64,000 bases of DNA from NCBI GenBank assembly GCA_040753795.1, contig JBFMDX010000020.1, positions 1 to 64,000 on the forward strand, written 5' to 3'. Shown piece by piece: positions 7,402 through 16,754 of the stretch. This DNA comes from Thermodesulfobacteriota bacterium (lineage in GTDB: Bacteria; Desulfobacterota; Desulfobacteria; Desulfobacterales; Desulfosudaceae). Below the pieces are notes generated by a model that saw nothing but the letters and a program-made list of their open reading frames with translations, was not told the DNA's origin and did not search any database. Numbering within the stretch: position 1 is the first letter of the stretch; each line of letters begins with the position of its first letter. Both the position numbers and the translations under genes were made by a program.

Positions 7402-7962
7402 ATGAGCGTTCAGGTAAAGGGGACGATTCTGGTGGACCTGGTCAAGCAGGTCCGGGTGGCCAAGGACAAAAACTGGGGGCAATATCTGACGCCGGAGGAC
7501 ATGGCCCTGGTGAACGGTGAAATCCTGACTTCGGCCTGGTATCCGGATGCTTTTTTTTACCGGCTTTCCCTGGCCGTTTACAAGGTTATCGGCGGGTCGA
7601 GTACGGAAGCCTGTTTCGCCTACGGTCAACTGACGGCGCATAACATGATCGAGGTCTATAAGAATATTCTGGTTCAGGGCGATCCGGCCTCGACCATCGA
7701 ACGGTTTGTCACCCGCCGGCAGTCCTTCTTCAGCACGGAGTACCAGGATGCCGAGAAAAATCATGTGGAAAAAGGAGTTAACCGGATAACCCTATACAGC
7801 CTCGCGGAAAAGAAAATCCGGAACACCGAGGTGGAAGTCGTCATCGTGTACTCCCTGCTCGGGATCATTCATGAACTGGCGGTTATTGCCGGGGGCAAAA
7901 ATGTCGGCTCCCATCTGGAAAAGAAGGATGACCAGTACGCGCTCACGGTTCAGTGGAAATAA
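7402..7962 (+). CDS. Unknown-function paralog 2 (tandem copy)
   Basis: 186 residues, closely similar to the upstream gene over its whole length: the opening VQVKGT-[VI]-L-[LV]-DLVKQVRVAKDKNWGQYLTP is almost unchanged, with divergence toward the C-terminus. It has an AGGAGG ribosome site. The two genes are a tandem duplication, probably one operon. Its last 20 bases overlap the 3' end of the convergent gene at 7943-9250, so the two messages are antisense there. Function unknown; family resemblance as for its neighbour. Confidence 0.65.
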   Translation: MSVQVKGTILVDLVKQVRVAKDKNWGQYLTPEDMALVNGEILTSAWYPDAFFYRLSLAVYKVIGGSSTEACFAYGQLTAHNMIEVYKNILVQGDPASTIERFVTRRQSFFSTEYQDAEKNHVEKGVNRITLYSLAEKKIRNTEVEVVIVYSLLGIIHELAVIAGGKNVGSHLEKKDDQYALTVQWK

Positions 7963-9250
7963 GGGCGTAGTAGATTTCGATGGGATGGCAGACCCGGACA
8001 TCGGCCTTCCCGTGTTTTGACAGCAATCCGGCCAGCTGGATCATGCAGGCCGGACAGGCCGTGGCCGCCATCCGGGCGCCGGTCTCGATGATATGGTCGA
8101 GCTTGGCCCGGCCGATTTCTTCCGACAGCCCGCCGTGGGCAAGACCGAACCCGCCGCCCATACCGCAGCAGGCGTCCGCTCCCCTCATTTCCACCAGTTT
8201 GTAGTTCGGATTGGCGGTAATCAGCCGCCGGGGGGCCTGGAATACCCCCAGGGATTTTTTCAGATGGCAGGGATCATGATAAGTCACCGGGATAGCGGCG
8301 GCGTCCGGAGAAGGCGGGCCGTCCGTCAGGCGGGAGGCAATCAGTCCGGTGATGTCGGTGACCTTTCCGGCAATCTCCCGGATCCGGGCGGACTGCGGAT
8401 CCTGTCCGTCGACCATCATGGGCCAGACTTTTTTTATGGTAAAAGCGCAGGTGGCGCAGGCCGTAACCAAGCGGTCAAAGGGCGTTTTCCCAAATTGCGT
8501 CAGGTTGTGGGACAGCAGTCGGCGGAAGGAGACACCGTCTCCTGCGGACAGCGCGGGAATGCCGCAGCAGCCTTCCGTTTCCGGCAGTATGATGGTGTAT
8601 CCATGGTGTTTCAACGCCTGAAGGGAGGCCGTCGCCACCCGGGGGAAGATTTTGTCGATCAGGCAGCCGGTGAAAAAGAGGACGGTTTCGCCCCTTGCCG
8701 GGTGACGAGGCGTCAGGTTTCCGTGGGGTTGCCGGTGGAAAGGCACCGGCGCCAGGGGGAGGATATGGCGCCCGGCCAGCAGCGGGGAAATAAATGCCCG
8801 GGCCCGGCGGGTTTCCGGTCGGGTTCCGCTGTCCCGCAGGAAGAGGCTCTGGATCCCGCCCGCCAGATCAGCAACCCGATTGAACCGGGCAGGTTTTGCC
8901 AGCAGCCGGCGGAAGAGCATTTTTTTGACCGGAGACAACCCCAGGTATTCCGTCAGGAGAACGCGGGCTTTTAAAAAAACTTCCAGGGTGCGGACGCCAT
9001 TGGGACAGACGCCGGCACACCCTCCGCAGAGCAGGCAGCGGTCCAGCCGGTCCCGCACGCTTTCGGCGTTTCGGACCACATCCGCCATGACGCCTTCCAG
9101 GACGGCGATTTTGCCCCGGGCGGTGTCCTTTTCCAGCCTTGTCAGGGGATAAATCGGACAGGCGGCCAGGCAGACCCCACACTGCCGGCAGACGGCGGTT
9201 TGCCGCTCCAGGGACCTGGCCATTTGCGCCAGTTGTTGAATGTGTTTCAT
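7943..9250 (-). CDS. GlcF/LutA-type (Fe-S)-binding oxidoreductase subunit
   Basis: 435 residues. Two [4Fe-4S] ferredoxin motifs lie at the N-terminus (Cys 21, 24, 27, 31 and 72, 75, 78, 82), followed by two CCG domains (GCCGIPALSAGD and ACCGMGGGFGLAH) that bind the unusual cubane of heterodisulfide-reductase-like and glycolate/lactate oxidase Fe-S subunits. Such proteins pass electrons from a flavin 2-hydroxyacid dehydrogenase (GlcD/LldP type) to quinone. No flavoprotein partner is adjacent, so substrate and partner are unknown. The start has only a weak Shine-Dalgarno. The role is confident at family level. Confidence 0.85.
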   Translation of the reverse strand: MKHIQQLAQMARSLERQTAVCRQCGVCLAACPIYPLTRLEKDTARGKIAVLEGVMADVVRNAESVRDRLDRCLLCGGCAGVCPNGVRTLEVFLKARVLLTEYLGLSPVKKMLFRRLLAKPARFNRVADLAGGIQSLFLRDSGTRPETRRARAFISPLLAGRHILPLAPVPFHRQPHGNLTPRHPARGETVLFFTGCLIDKIFPRVATASLQALKHHGYTIILPETEGCCGIPALSAGDGVSFRRLLSHNLTQFGKTPFDRLVTACATCAFTIKKVWPMMVDGQDPQSARIREIAGKVTDITGLIASRLTDGPPSPDAAAIPVTYHDPCHLKKSLGVFQAPRRLITANPNYKLVEMRGADACCGMGGGFGLAHGGLSEEIGRAKLDHIIETGARMAATACPACMIQLAGLLSKHGKADVRVCHPIEIYYALISTEP

Positions 9251-9420
9251 GCTGTTGCCCGTCCCGTTGTTTAATTCGTTCGCTTCACTCTACACAAGAA
9301 AGGCGCTTCCGGCAACCCGGGAATGGCGACGGCACTGCCATGGCTTGACAAATGCGGGGATTGCTTTAAATTGGGAACATCCCGGGTACTTCATAACCTC
9401 ACATGGGAATTTAAAGCCCG

Positions 9421-11691
9421 ATGAAAACGAATGATCATGACGCGGAAACCGCCATCGGCACAATGACGGATATCTGTCCGGTCAGCGGCTTGAAGATTAC
9501 CCGCAAGCCGGAATGGACCAATATACCGCTTACGGAAGCGTACACGGTCACCTTTGAGATTATCGGCGATCGGATTCTTTACACCATACCTTTCGGGATC
9601 TGTGGCGACGAGGGGGTGGCAGCCCTGTTCAATGCCAGGGAAAAGGTGATCAGGCATATGATCGGTGCCGGCGGAAAATGCGTGGAATTGAGAAATTACG
9701 CCGGGGTCAGAGACAGGCCTAACCGGGCGGCCAGAAAACAGATGGTAAGAGGAGTCCGGTCCGGAGCGGATTTTCTTCTGGGAATGATCGTTTTCAATGT
9801 CCCCCCGGTGATAAGTATTGTCGCCAGAATGGGTATGCGGCTGTACCGGTTTCCTTTCCATGTGTCCATCGCCGCCGATTATGCCGAGGCGGTCACCCGG
9901 GCACTGGATTTGTTGGGTCGCAACAGCACCGGCGGACATGACGCTGAAACATTATCCGAAGTAAGGGGGGCGTCGGGAGCGGATGATGCGTTTAAGCCGT
10001 ATGTCGATGAACTGGTCAATTACATCGGCCGCATCAACTGGGAAAATGATGAGATCGCCACTCGGGACGTGCAGGGGGACGGCCACCCCTTTCAGCCGGT
10101 TTTTGAGGCCATTGATCTGCTCAAGGTGGATCTGGACGACCTTATCAACGAACGGGAGCAGACGCTTAAGAATCTGCTGGAAAGAAACGAGGAACACCGT
10201 CGGACGGAAGAAGCCCTTATGATGTTTCGCCGTTTTGCCGAGGCCTCTGGTGAGGGCCTGGGCTGGTCTGATTTGGACGGACGGATCGTTTACGTGAACC
10301 AGACCATGTGCCGCATCCTGGGCGAAACCGATCCGGCCACGGCTGTGGGCAGGCCGGTCACCAGTTATTATGACCGGGAAACGCGAAGGAAACTGGTCCA
10401 TGAAATAACGCCTCAGATCATGAAACAGGGGGAGTGGAAGGGCGAATTGCTCCTGAAGAGGGAAAACGGAGAACAGCTGCCGACCCTTAACGATTTGTTT
10501 CTCATTCGGGATGAAACCGGTCAGCCGCTTTATCATGCCATTATCGCCCAGGATATTTCCGATTTAAAACGGGCGGAGCAGGCCCTGAAGAAGAGCGAGG
10601 AACAGTACCGGGTCCTCTACGAGTATGCCGGAGACGCCATATTCGTGGCCCAGGACGGCGTCATCAAGTTTCCCAACCTCAAGGGCCAGGCCATGTTCGG
10701 TTATAACCGGGAGGAGCTGGCGAAAGACCCGTTTCTGGAACGGATTCACCCGGAAGATCGCCAAATGGTTCTGGAAAGATACGCGCGGCGCCTGAAGGGA
10801 GACGCCAGCGATCAGACCTATTCTTTCCGGATTTTCAATAAAGCAGGTGAGATGATATGGGTGCAGATTACCAGTGTCCCGATCGAGTGGGAAGGCCGTC
10901 CGGGAGCGCTGATTTTCATGCGGGACATCACCCATCTAAAGACCATGGAAGAACAGCTCCGCCAGAAGTATAAGATGGAGGCGGTCGGCACCCTGGCCGG
11001 TGGAATCGCCCACGATTTTAATAATATTCTGGCCGGCATCATGGGATATACGGACGTCATCGCCGGGCAGACGCCCTCGGACACGGCCGCTTACCGGAAC
11101 CTGACCCAGATCCGCAAGGCGGTCATGCGGGCCAGGGGGTTGGTCAAGCAACTGCTGGCCTTCAGCCGCTCAGCCGAACAGGACTACAGCGCCGTGGACA
11201 TGGGGCCGATTGTAAGCGAGGCGCTGGAAATGATCCGCGCCATGGCGCCCCCTTCGGTAACGGTGGAGGAAAAGATCATGACCAACGGCTGCATGGTCTA
11301 CGCCAACCCGGTCCAGATCCACGCCATCGTGCTGAACCTCTGCCACAACGCGTTTCAGGCCATGGCGGACGGCGGCACGCTGGAAGTGGTTCTGGACAAA
11401 ACTGATCCGGAGCCCATTCCCATGGATGGGGCGGTTTCCGACGCTTTTGCGAACCGATACTGCCGCCTGGTTGTCCGTGACACGGGCAAAGGCATGACGA
11501 CCGACGTCAGGGAACGGGTATTCGAACCCTATTTTACCACCCGGCCGCCGGGGCAGGGTACGGGCCTGGGGCTTTCCGTGGTCCACGGGGTGGTGACTAA
11601 CCTTGGCGGTACCATTACGGTGGAAAGCAACCCGGGCGCGGGGACCACCTTCCGCATCCTTTTCCCCGTGATGAAGGGGGCTGGGAAATGA
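9421..11691 (+). CDS. Hybrid-sensor histidine kinase with two PAS domains
   Basis: 756 residues, soluble. The N-terminal region of about 165 residues (WTNIPLTEAYTVTFEIIGD to ALDLLG) is STAS-like in appearance and recurs, as I recall, ahead of kinases in related bacteria; it has no named function that I know. A helical linker is followed by two PAS domains (about 265-390 and 395-515), then HisKA with the phospho-acceptor His near 531 (GGIAHDFNN) and a HATPase domain ending GQGTGLGLS ... GTTFRILFP. There is no receiver domain and no adjacent regulator gene, so the partner is unlinked. The Shine-Dalgarno is poor and the exact start uncertain. Confidence 0.85.
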   Translation: MKTNDHDAETAIGTMTDICPVSGLKITRKPEWTNIPLTEAYTVTFEIIGDRILYTIPFGICGDEGVAALFNAREKVIRHMIGAGGKCVELRNYAGVRDRPNRAARKQMVRGVRSGADFLLGMIVFNVPPVISIVARMGMRLYRFPFHVSIAADYAEAVTRALDLLGRNSTGGHDAETLSEVRGASGADDAFKPYVDELVNYIGRINWENDEIATRDVQGDGHPFQPVFEAIDLLKVDLDDLINEREQTLKNLLERNEEHRRTEEALMMFRRFAEASGEGLGWSDLDGRIVYVNQTMCRILGETDPATAVGRPVTSYYDRETRRKLVHEITPQIMKQGEWKGELLLKRENGEQLPTLNDLFLIRDETGQPLYHAIIAQDISDLKRAEQALKKSEEQYRVLYEYAGDAIFVAQDGVIKFPNLKGQAMFGYNREELAKDPFLERIHPEDRQMVLERYARRLKGDASDQTYSFRIFNKAGEMIWVQITSVPIEWEGRPGALIFMRDITHLKTMEEQLRQKYKMEAVGTLAGGIAHDFNNILAGIMGYTDVIAGQTPSDTAAYRNLTQIRKAVMRARGLVKQLLAFSRSAEQDYSAVDMGPIVSEALEMIRAMAPPSVTVEEKIMTNGCMVYANPVQIHAIVLNLCHNAFQAMADGGTLEVVLDKTDPEPIPMDGAVSDAFANRYCRLVVRDTGKGMTTDVRERVFEPYFTTRPPGQGTGLGLSVVHGVVTNLGGTITVESNPGAGTTFRILFPVMKGAGK

Positions 11692-11706
11692 CGCCGGCGG
11701 ATACGG

Positions 11707-12663
11707 TTACACGCCGCCGACAATGGCGAAGGTCGGGTTGCCGCAGCGCTGCAGAACGGTGGAGCTGACCCCGCCGAGCAGCATCTCCTTTAAGGCGGTT
11801 CGTCCTTTCCGGCCCATGATCACCAGGTTGTAGTCCTCGGTCTCGATGTCCCCGATAATCTCTTCAGCCGGGATGCCGATGCGGACTTTCGTCTGGATCA
11901 GGTCTTCCCGGATACCGGCTTCCTGGAGCATCTGTCTGCCTTTATCGAGGATATCGTGGGCCTCGATTTCCGGGTCGATTCCCATGCGCAGCCGTTCCAT
12001 GTGGAGGGCGACGTTGATGACCCTCAGGAGGGTGATACCGCCCAGGGCGTCCTTCAGACCCGCCGCCAGGCAGGCCGCGTGCTCCAGCCCTTTGATGGAA
12101 TAGGGAGAACCGTCTACCGGGACCAGTATCCGGGGGATGGGACAGGCCGCCCTCTCCAGGGTCCTGTATCCGACGACATAGACCGTATGCCCGTAGGCGG
12201 CATAGATGACCTTGTTCGTCACGCTGCCCAGGGCGGCGCCGCGGCGTGCTGTGATTCCCCGGCGGGCCATCATGATGGTCGTGTAGTTTCCTTCCGTGGC
12301 CACCCGGATGATCTCGTTGGCGGCGTCTCCGTCGGTCACCAGCGTGGTGACGGCGGCATCCGTTCCCAGCTCTCTGAGAACTTTTTCCATGTCGTCAAGC
12401 AGCGGCCGGATGGTCTGGTTGACATGCTCTTCCCTGACCCGCCTGAACACCTCTGAGTTCTTCAGAAGATCCGCGGCCCGGTAATCCACGTTGGCCAGAT
12501 GGCGGCTGATATAGCCGCCGGCAATGACCCGCAGCAGGGTGATACCCGCAAGCCCTTTTCCGAGAAATGATCCCAGGCATCCGGAAAACAGTACCGCTCT
12601 CTTGGAGTCGTCACTCCCGTCTACGGGAAGCAGAATCTTGGGTATGGGACAGGCTAATTGCAT
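11707..12663 (-). CDS. Tandem-domain universal stress protein
   Basis: 318 residues made of two Usp domains (about 1-155 and 160-318). Each begins with ILLPVDGS or ILVPVDGS, and the second ends with a good ATP-binding signature GRKGRTALKEMLLGGVSSTV (G-x2-G-x9-G-S/T type). The first domain's equivalent, ARRGITARRGAALGSV, is more divergent. Usp proteins bind ATP or other ligands and are induced by starvation or stress. An AGGAGA ribosome site precedes the ATG. It lies 18 bases downstream of the permease gene on the same strand, so the two are probably one transcript; Usp pairs with transporters are common and suggest a regulatory role on the permease. Confidence 0.9.
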   Translation of the reverse strand: MQLACPIPKILLPVDGSDDSKRAVLFSGCLGSFLGKGLAGITLLRVIAGGYISRHLANVDYRAADLLKNSEVFRRVREEHVNQTIRPLLDDMEKVLRELGTDAAVTTLVTDGDAANEIIRVATEGNYTTIMMARRGITARRGAALGSVTNKVIYAAYGHTVYVVGYRTLERAACPIPRILVPVDGSPYSIKGLEHAACLAAGLKDALGGITLLRVINVALHMERLRMGIDPEIEAHDILDKGRQMLQEAGIREDLIQTKVRIGIPAEEIIGDIETEDYNLVIMGRKGRTALKEMLLGGVSSTVLQRCGNPTFAIVGGV

Positions 12664-12681
12664 AATCGTTCTCCTTGCATT

Positions 12682-14430
12682 TTAATAGGCGACCAGCAGC
12701 CAGACATTGGCAATGGCTACGGATATGATCATATACAGGAAAGCGTACTTCATGAACGAAAAGAAACTGATCTTGTGCCCGGCGGCTTCGGCGATACCCA
12801 CGGTGACCACGTTGGCGCTGGCGCCGATCATGGTGCCGTTGCCGCCGAAACAGGCGCCCAGGGCCAGGGCCCACCAGAGGACATTGGATTCCGCGCCCGG
12901 GATGACCTTGGTCAGATAGGCGGTGATGGGCAGCATGGTGGCGGTGAAGGGAATGTTGTCGACAAAGGCGCTCATAATGGCCGAAACCCAGAGAATGAGG
13001 CAGATGGCGATGGTCAGGTTACCCTGGGACAGGTTCAGCACCCAGTCGGCGATGACCGACAGCAGGCCGGCCTCTTCAACCGCGCCGACGATGACGAACA
13101 GGAAGATGAAGAAGAGCAGGGTGGTCCATTCAATGTCCTTTTCGATCAGGTGCAGCATGTCCACCTTTTTGGTCAGGATGGCGTAGGTAAACAGGAGCCC
13201 GGCGCCGAACAGGGCGGGGATGCAGACCTCCATATGCCAGAAACCGTGGGTGATAAAGAAGGAGACCACCAGGGCCATGATGAACAGGCCGTATCCCAGC
13301 AGGGTCTTGTCGGTGATTTTATACTCTTCTTTTAAAAAGGCGATGAAACCGTCGATGTCTTCCACCTTGGCATTGGCATAGGCCTTGCCGTAAAAGAACC
13401 GGTTATAGAAGGCCAGTGCCGCCATGGCGACGACGCAGATAAGGGTCAGGTTGGTGACAAACTGCATGAAGGAAAGCCCGGTGTAGGAACCGATCATGAT
13501 GTTGGGCGGATCGCCGATAAGGGTGGCGGTACCGCCGACGTTGGACGCCATAATCCCCGGAATCAGGAGGGCCAGCGGCGAGATCTTGAGGGCCAGGGCG
13601 ATTTCGATCAGCACCGGGGTGTAAAGGAGCATGGTGGTGACGTTGTCCAGAAATGCCGAGGTGACGGCGATGAAGAACATGGAGATGATGGCCAGGGCCA
13701 TGACATTGCCCCGGGCGATCTTGAAGGACATGTAGGCGCACCACTGGAAAACGCCGGTGTGCTTGAGTACCCCCACGATGATCATCATCCCCATGAGCAG
13801 GAAGATGACGTTCATGTCGATGGATTCCATGGCCCGTTCAAAGGAGATGATGTGATAGTCGTGATTGAGGGTGCCGAAGGTATAGGTCAGCAGGAGCATG
13901 AGGGCCGCCCCCAGCATGGCCGCCATGGTCCGGTGGAGCAGTTCGAAGGATATCAGGGCGTAGGCGAGCAGAAAGACGATGGTGGCGATCCAGAAGGCCG
14001 GGCCGATGGACCGGGGCATTTCCTTGTCCTTGACGGCATAGAAACTGCCGTCTTTACGGGCGAAGTCCTCGGCCGTAAAATCAATGGTGGTCGAGCGGTA
14101 GCTCGTCTTGGACAGGGCCAGCTGGATTCTGGCCGTATCGATGGTCCCCGGCGGAACATCGAACGCCAGTTTATAGACGCCGTGGGATGATGTTTCGGTT
14201 TGCTCAACTTCCCGGTGCTCGACGATAAGCGGATGGGGCTCGCCGTTAATCAACACCCCCACTTCCGCCTCCCTGACAGGCTCCTTGTGGGAATCGAGGA
14301 TTTCACCGGAAATAAAAACTTTTTCCATCCCTGAAGGCGCTTCCGAAGCGGCGGACACGTTGAAACAGGGAATCAGAAGCAGCGCGGCCAGCAATCCCAG
14401 ACTGAACGAAAAGAGCAAACGGTTTTTCAT
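12682..14430 (-). CDS. SLC13/NhaD/ArsB-type permease with periplasmic N-terminal domain
   Basis: 582 residues from the ATG at 14430, which has GGGAGGAATT upstream; an in-frame ATG at 14442 is less well placed. An N-terminal signal-like helix is followed by about 100 residues of beta-rich exported domain (ISGEILDSHKEPVREAEV ..., Ig/carboxypeptidase-regulatory-like). Then come 11-12 membrane helices with the two ion-transporter-superfamily signatures, SAFLDNVTTMLLYTPVLIEI and the matching SAFVDNIPFTATMLPITAYL. Such proteins carry dicarboxylates, sodium/protons, arsenite or aromatic amino acids; the substrate is not predictable. The exported extra domain is unusual for the family. Confidence 0.8.
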   Translation of the reverse strand: MKNRLLFSFSLGLLAALLLIPCFNVSAASEAPSGMEKVFISGEILDSHKEPVREAEVGVLINGEPHPLIVEHREVEQTETSSHGVYKLAFDVPPGTIDTARIQLALSKTSYRSTTIDFTAEDFARKDGSFYAVKDKEMPRSIGPAFWIATIVFLLAYALISFELLHRTMAAMLGAALMLLLTYTFGTLNHDYHIISFERAMESIDMNVIFLLMGMMIIVGVLKHTGVFQWCAYMSFKIARGNVMALAIISMFFIAVTSAFLDNVTTMLLYTPVLIEIALALKISPLALLIPGIMASNVGGTATLIGDPPNIMIGSYTGLSFMQFVTNLTLICVVAMAALAFYNRFFYGKAYANAKVEDIDGFIAFLKEEYKITDKTLLGYGLFIMALVVSFFITHGFWHMEVCIPALFGAGLLFTYAILTKKVDMLHLIEKDIEWTTLLFFIFLFVIVGAVEEAGLLSVIADWVLNLSQGNLTIAICLILWVSAIMSAFVDNIPFTATMLPITAYLTKVIPGAESNVLWWALALGACFGGNGTMIGASANVVTVGIAEAAGHKISFFSFMKYAFLYMIISVAIANVWLLVAY

Positions 14431-14669
14431 AATTCCTCCCATAAACCCATAAAAATATTGTCAAAGCGTAAAAGAGAGTACCCGGGTCTCTTGTGCGCTG
14501 CAACGGCGTCGCCGGTTTCCTTCCGACGTTTTTTATATGCTTCTATCAAGTCTTTTATCTATACAGGAAAGGCGGTTCATGTCAAGGAGGGAAAGGCCGG
14601 ATCATCACCGGACTTTCCGGCGCGTGTTGAACCACACGGCGGCCGTGGAGCAGGGGAGCGGCAGGCGGG

Positions 14670-15758
14670 TCAGACTGCCCGGGCGGGCTGGTAGGCGCAG
14701 AGGGGCTCTTCCGCCAGAAAGTCGCCGGTGGCCTCAAACGCCCTGGCCCGGCATCCGCCGCAGACGTTCTTGAACTCGCAGCGGCCGCACTTGCCTTCGA
14801 GATTGGAAAAGTCGCGAAGTTTGAGGAAGATCTCCGAATGGCGCCAGATGTCTCCAAAGGCGTCCCGGGTGACGTCGCCGCAGTTGAGTTCCAGAAAGCC
14901 GCAGGGCTGGACAATGCCGACATGGGAGATGAAGCAGAAGGCGGTACCCCCCAGGCAGCCCCGGGTGACGGCGTCCAGGCCGTGGGTCTGGAAGGACAGG
15001 GAGACGCCTTCCTGCCGGGTCCGCTGGCGCAGGATCCGGTAATACTGGGGGGCGCAGGTGGCTTTCAACTGGAGAGCGGTGGTTTTGGTGCGGTCGTAAA
15101 ACCAGTTCAGGGTGTTTTCATAGTCGGCCGCGGAAATGGCCTGCTCGGCCATTTCCCGTCCCCGTCCCGTGGGAACCAGCAGAAAGATGTGGTGGGCCAC
15201 GGCCCCGATCGTTTCCGCCAGTTCCATGATGCGCGGGATTTCGTCCAGGTTGCGGCTGGTGATGGTGGTGTTTAACTGAAATTCGATTCCGGCTTCAGCG
15301 GCCAGCCGGGCGCCGCCCAGGGCGCCGTCATAGGCGCCGGGCACGCCCCGGAAGGCGTCATGGCTTTGGGCGGTGGCGCCGTCGATGCTGATGCTGATTC
15401 GTCGGATGCCCGCGTCGGCCATGCGGCGGGCGTTTTCTCCGGTGATGAGGGTGCCGTTGGGGGCCATGACCATGCGCAGCCCCCGGTCGGTTCCATGCCG
15501 GGCGATGGTGAAAATATCTTCCCGCAGCAGGGGCTCACCGCCGGTCAGGATGACGATGGGAGACCCGGTTTCCGCGATCTGGTCCACCAGCCTCAGGCTG
15601 GCATCCGTATCCAGCTCGCCGGTAAAAGCCGCGCCTCTGCCGGCGGAGGCCCGGCAGTGCAGACAGGACAGGTTGCAGTTGCGGGTCGTTTCCCAGGCGA
15701 CCAGCCTCAGCTCGGCCGCCCCCGGTTTTTCCGCGATATGGCCCGGATGGGGAGACAT
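14670..15758 (-). CDS. ahbD: Radical SAM heme synthase AhbD
   Basis: 362 residues. The radical SAM motif CNLSCLHC (Cys 28, 32, 35) lies after an AWETTRNC lead, with LTGGEPLLRED following. The C-terminal SPASM-like region has Cys clusters (CGFLELNCGD, CGRCEFKNVCGGCRARA) for auxiliary [4Fe-4S] centres. In sulfate reducers and archaea AhbD oxidatively decarboxylates the two propionates of Fe-coproporphyrin III to give heme b. It is separated by 3 bases from hemB and follows ahbC in the same leftward operon, which supports AhbD over the related NirJ or peptide-modifying SPASM enzymes. Confidence 0.85.
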   Translation of the reverse strand: MSPHPGHIAEKPGAAELRLVAWETTRNCNLSCLHCRASAGRGAAFTGELDTDASLRLVDQIAETGSPIVILTGGEPLLREDIFTIARHGTDRGLRMVMAPNGTLITGENARRMADAGIRRISISIDGATAQSHDAFRGVPGAYDGALGGARLAAEAGIEFQLNTTITSRNLDEIPRIMELAETIGAVAHHIFLLVPTGRGREMAEQAISAADYENTLNWFYDRTKTTALQLKATCAPQYYRILRQRTRQEGVSLSFQTHGLDAVTRGCLGGTAFCFISHVGIVQPCGFLELNCGDVTRDAFGDIWRHSEIFLKLRDFSNLEGKCGRCEFKNVCGGCRARAFEATGDFLAEEPLCAYQPARAV

Positions 15759-15761
15759 GGC

Positions 15762-16745
15762 CTACCGGCCCTTGGCCACCAGGATGGCGGCGGCCGTTTT
15801 GGCAAAATAGGTCAGGATCATGTCGGCGCCGGCGCGCTTGATGGACAGGAGCGATTCCATCATGGCCTTTTCGCCGTCCAGCCAGCCCAGCTGTTCGGCG
15901 GCCTTGATCATGGCGTACTCGCCGCTGACGTTGTAGGCGGCCACCGGCAGATCGATCTCATCGCGCACCCGGGTGATGACGTCCAGGTAGGGCAGGGCGG
16001 GCTTGACCATGATGATGTCCGCCCCCTCCTCCACGTCCATGGAGGCCTCCCGGATGGCCTCCCGGACATTGGCCGGGTCCATCTGGTAGGTCTTGCGGTC
16101 CCCGGATTTCGGGGCCGAATCGGCCGCCTGGCGGAAGGGGCCGTAAAAGGAGGAACAGTACTTGACGGCGTAGGACATGATGGGAACCTGGTCAAAGCCG
16201 TTGTCGTCAAGAGCGTTGCGGATCTCCGCCACCCGCCCGTCCATCATATCGGACGGGGCCACCATGTCGGCGCCGGCCTTGGCGTGGGACAGGGCCGCTT
16301 TGGCGATCAGATCCAGGCTGGCGTCATTGTCGACCCGGCCGTTTTCCACCACGCCGCAATGGCCGTGGTCCGTGTACTGACACAGGCAGACATCGGTGAT
16401 GACCAGCATTTCCGGGACCTTGTTTTTCACTTCCCGGACCGCTTTCTGGACGATGCCGTCCTTGGCATAGGCACCGGTGCCGAGAGCGTCCTTGTGGTCG
16501 GGAACACCGAAGATCATGATGGCCGGTATGCCCAGTTCGGCGGTCTGCCTGGCCTCGACCACCAGGTTGTCAATGGAGAGCTGATAATGACCGGGCATGG
16601 AAGGAATGGCGTTCTTGACGTTTTTGCCGCCGGTCACAAACAGCGGCAGGATGAGGTCGTCCACGGCCAGGGCGGTCTCGCGGATCATGCGGCGGAAGGA
16701 CTCGTTCTGTCTTAACCGCCTGGGGCGGTAGTCGGGGAAAAGCAT
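15762..16745 (-). CDS. hemB: Delta-aminolevulinic acid dehydratase (porphobilinogen synthase)
   Basis: 327 residues, full length. The zinc-site cysteines 120, 122 and 130 are present (DVCLCQYTDHGHCG), so this is the zinc-dependent type. The two active-site lysines are visible in VKYCSSFYGPFR (Lys 195) and MVKPALPYLD (Lys 248, Schiff base). It condenses two 5-aminolevulinate molecules to porphobilinogen, the common precursor of siroheme, cobamides and heme. It sits between ahbC and ahbD with 3- and 9-base gaps, joining the first common tetrapyrrole step to the last heme-specific ones. Confidence 0.96.
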   Translation of the reverse strand: MLFPDYRPRRLRQNESFRRMIRETALAVDDLILPLFVTGGKNVKNAIPSMPGHYQLSIDNLVVEARQTAELGIPAIMIFGVPDHKDALGTGAYAKDGIVQKAVREVKNKVPEMLVITDVCLCQYTDHGHCGVVENGRVDNDASLDLIAKAALSHAKAGADMVAPSDMMDGRVAEIRNALDDNGFDQVPIMSYAVKYCSSFYGPFRQAADSAPKSGDRKTYQMDPANVREAIREASMDVEEGADIIMVKPALPYLDVITRVRDEIDLPVAAYNVSGEYAMIKAAEQLGWLDGEKAMMESLLSIKRAGADMILTYFAKTAAAILVAKGR

Positions 16746-16754
16746 GGTGCCTCC

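Noticed and set aside
15360-16715. 451-codon frame on the plus strand
   Set aside because: Antisense of ahbD and hemB, which have complete active-site motifs; the translation is His/Gly/Asp-rich without a family.
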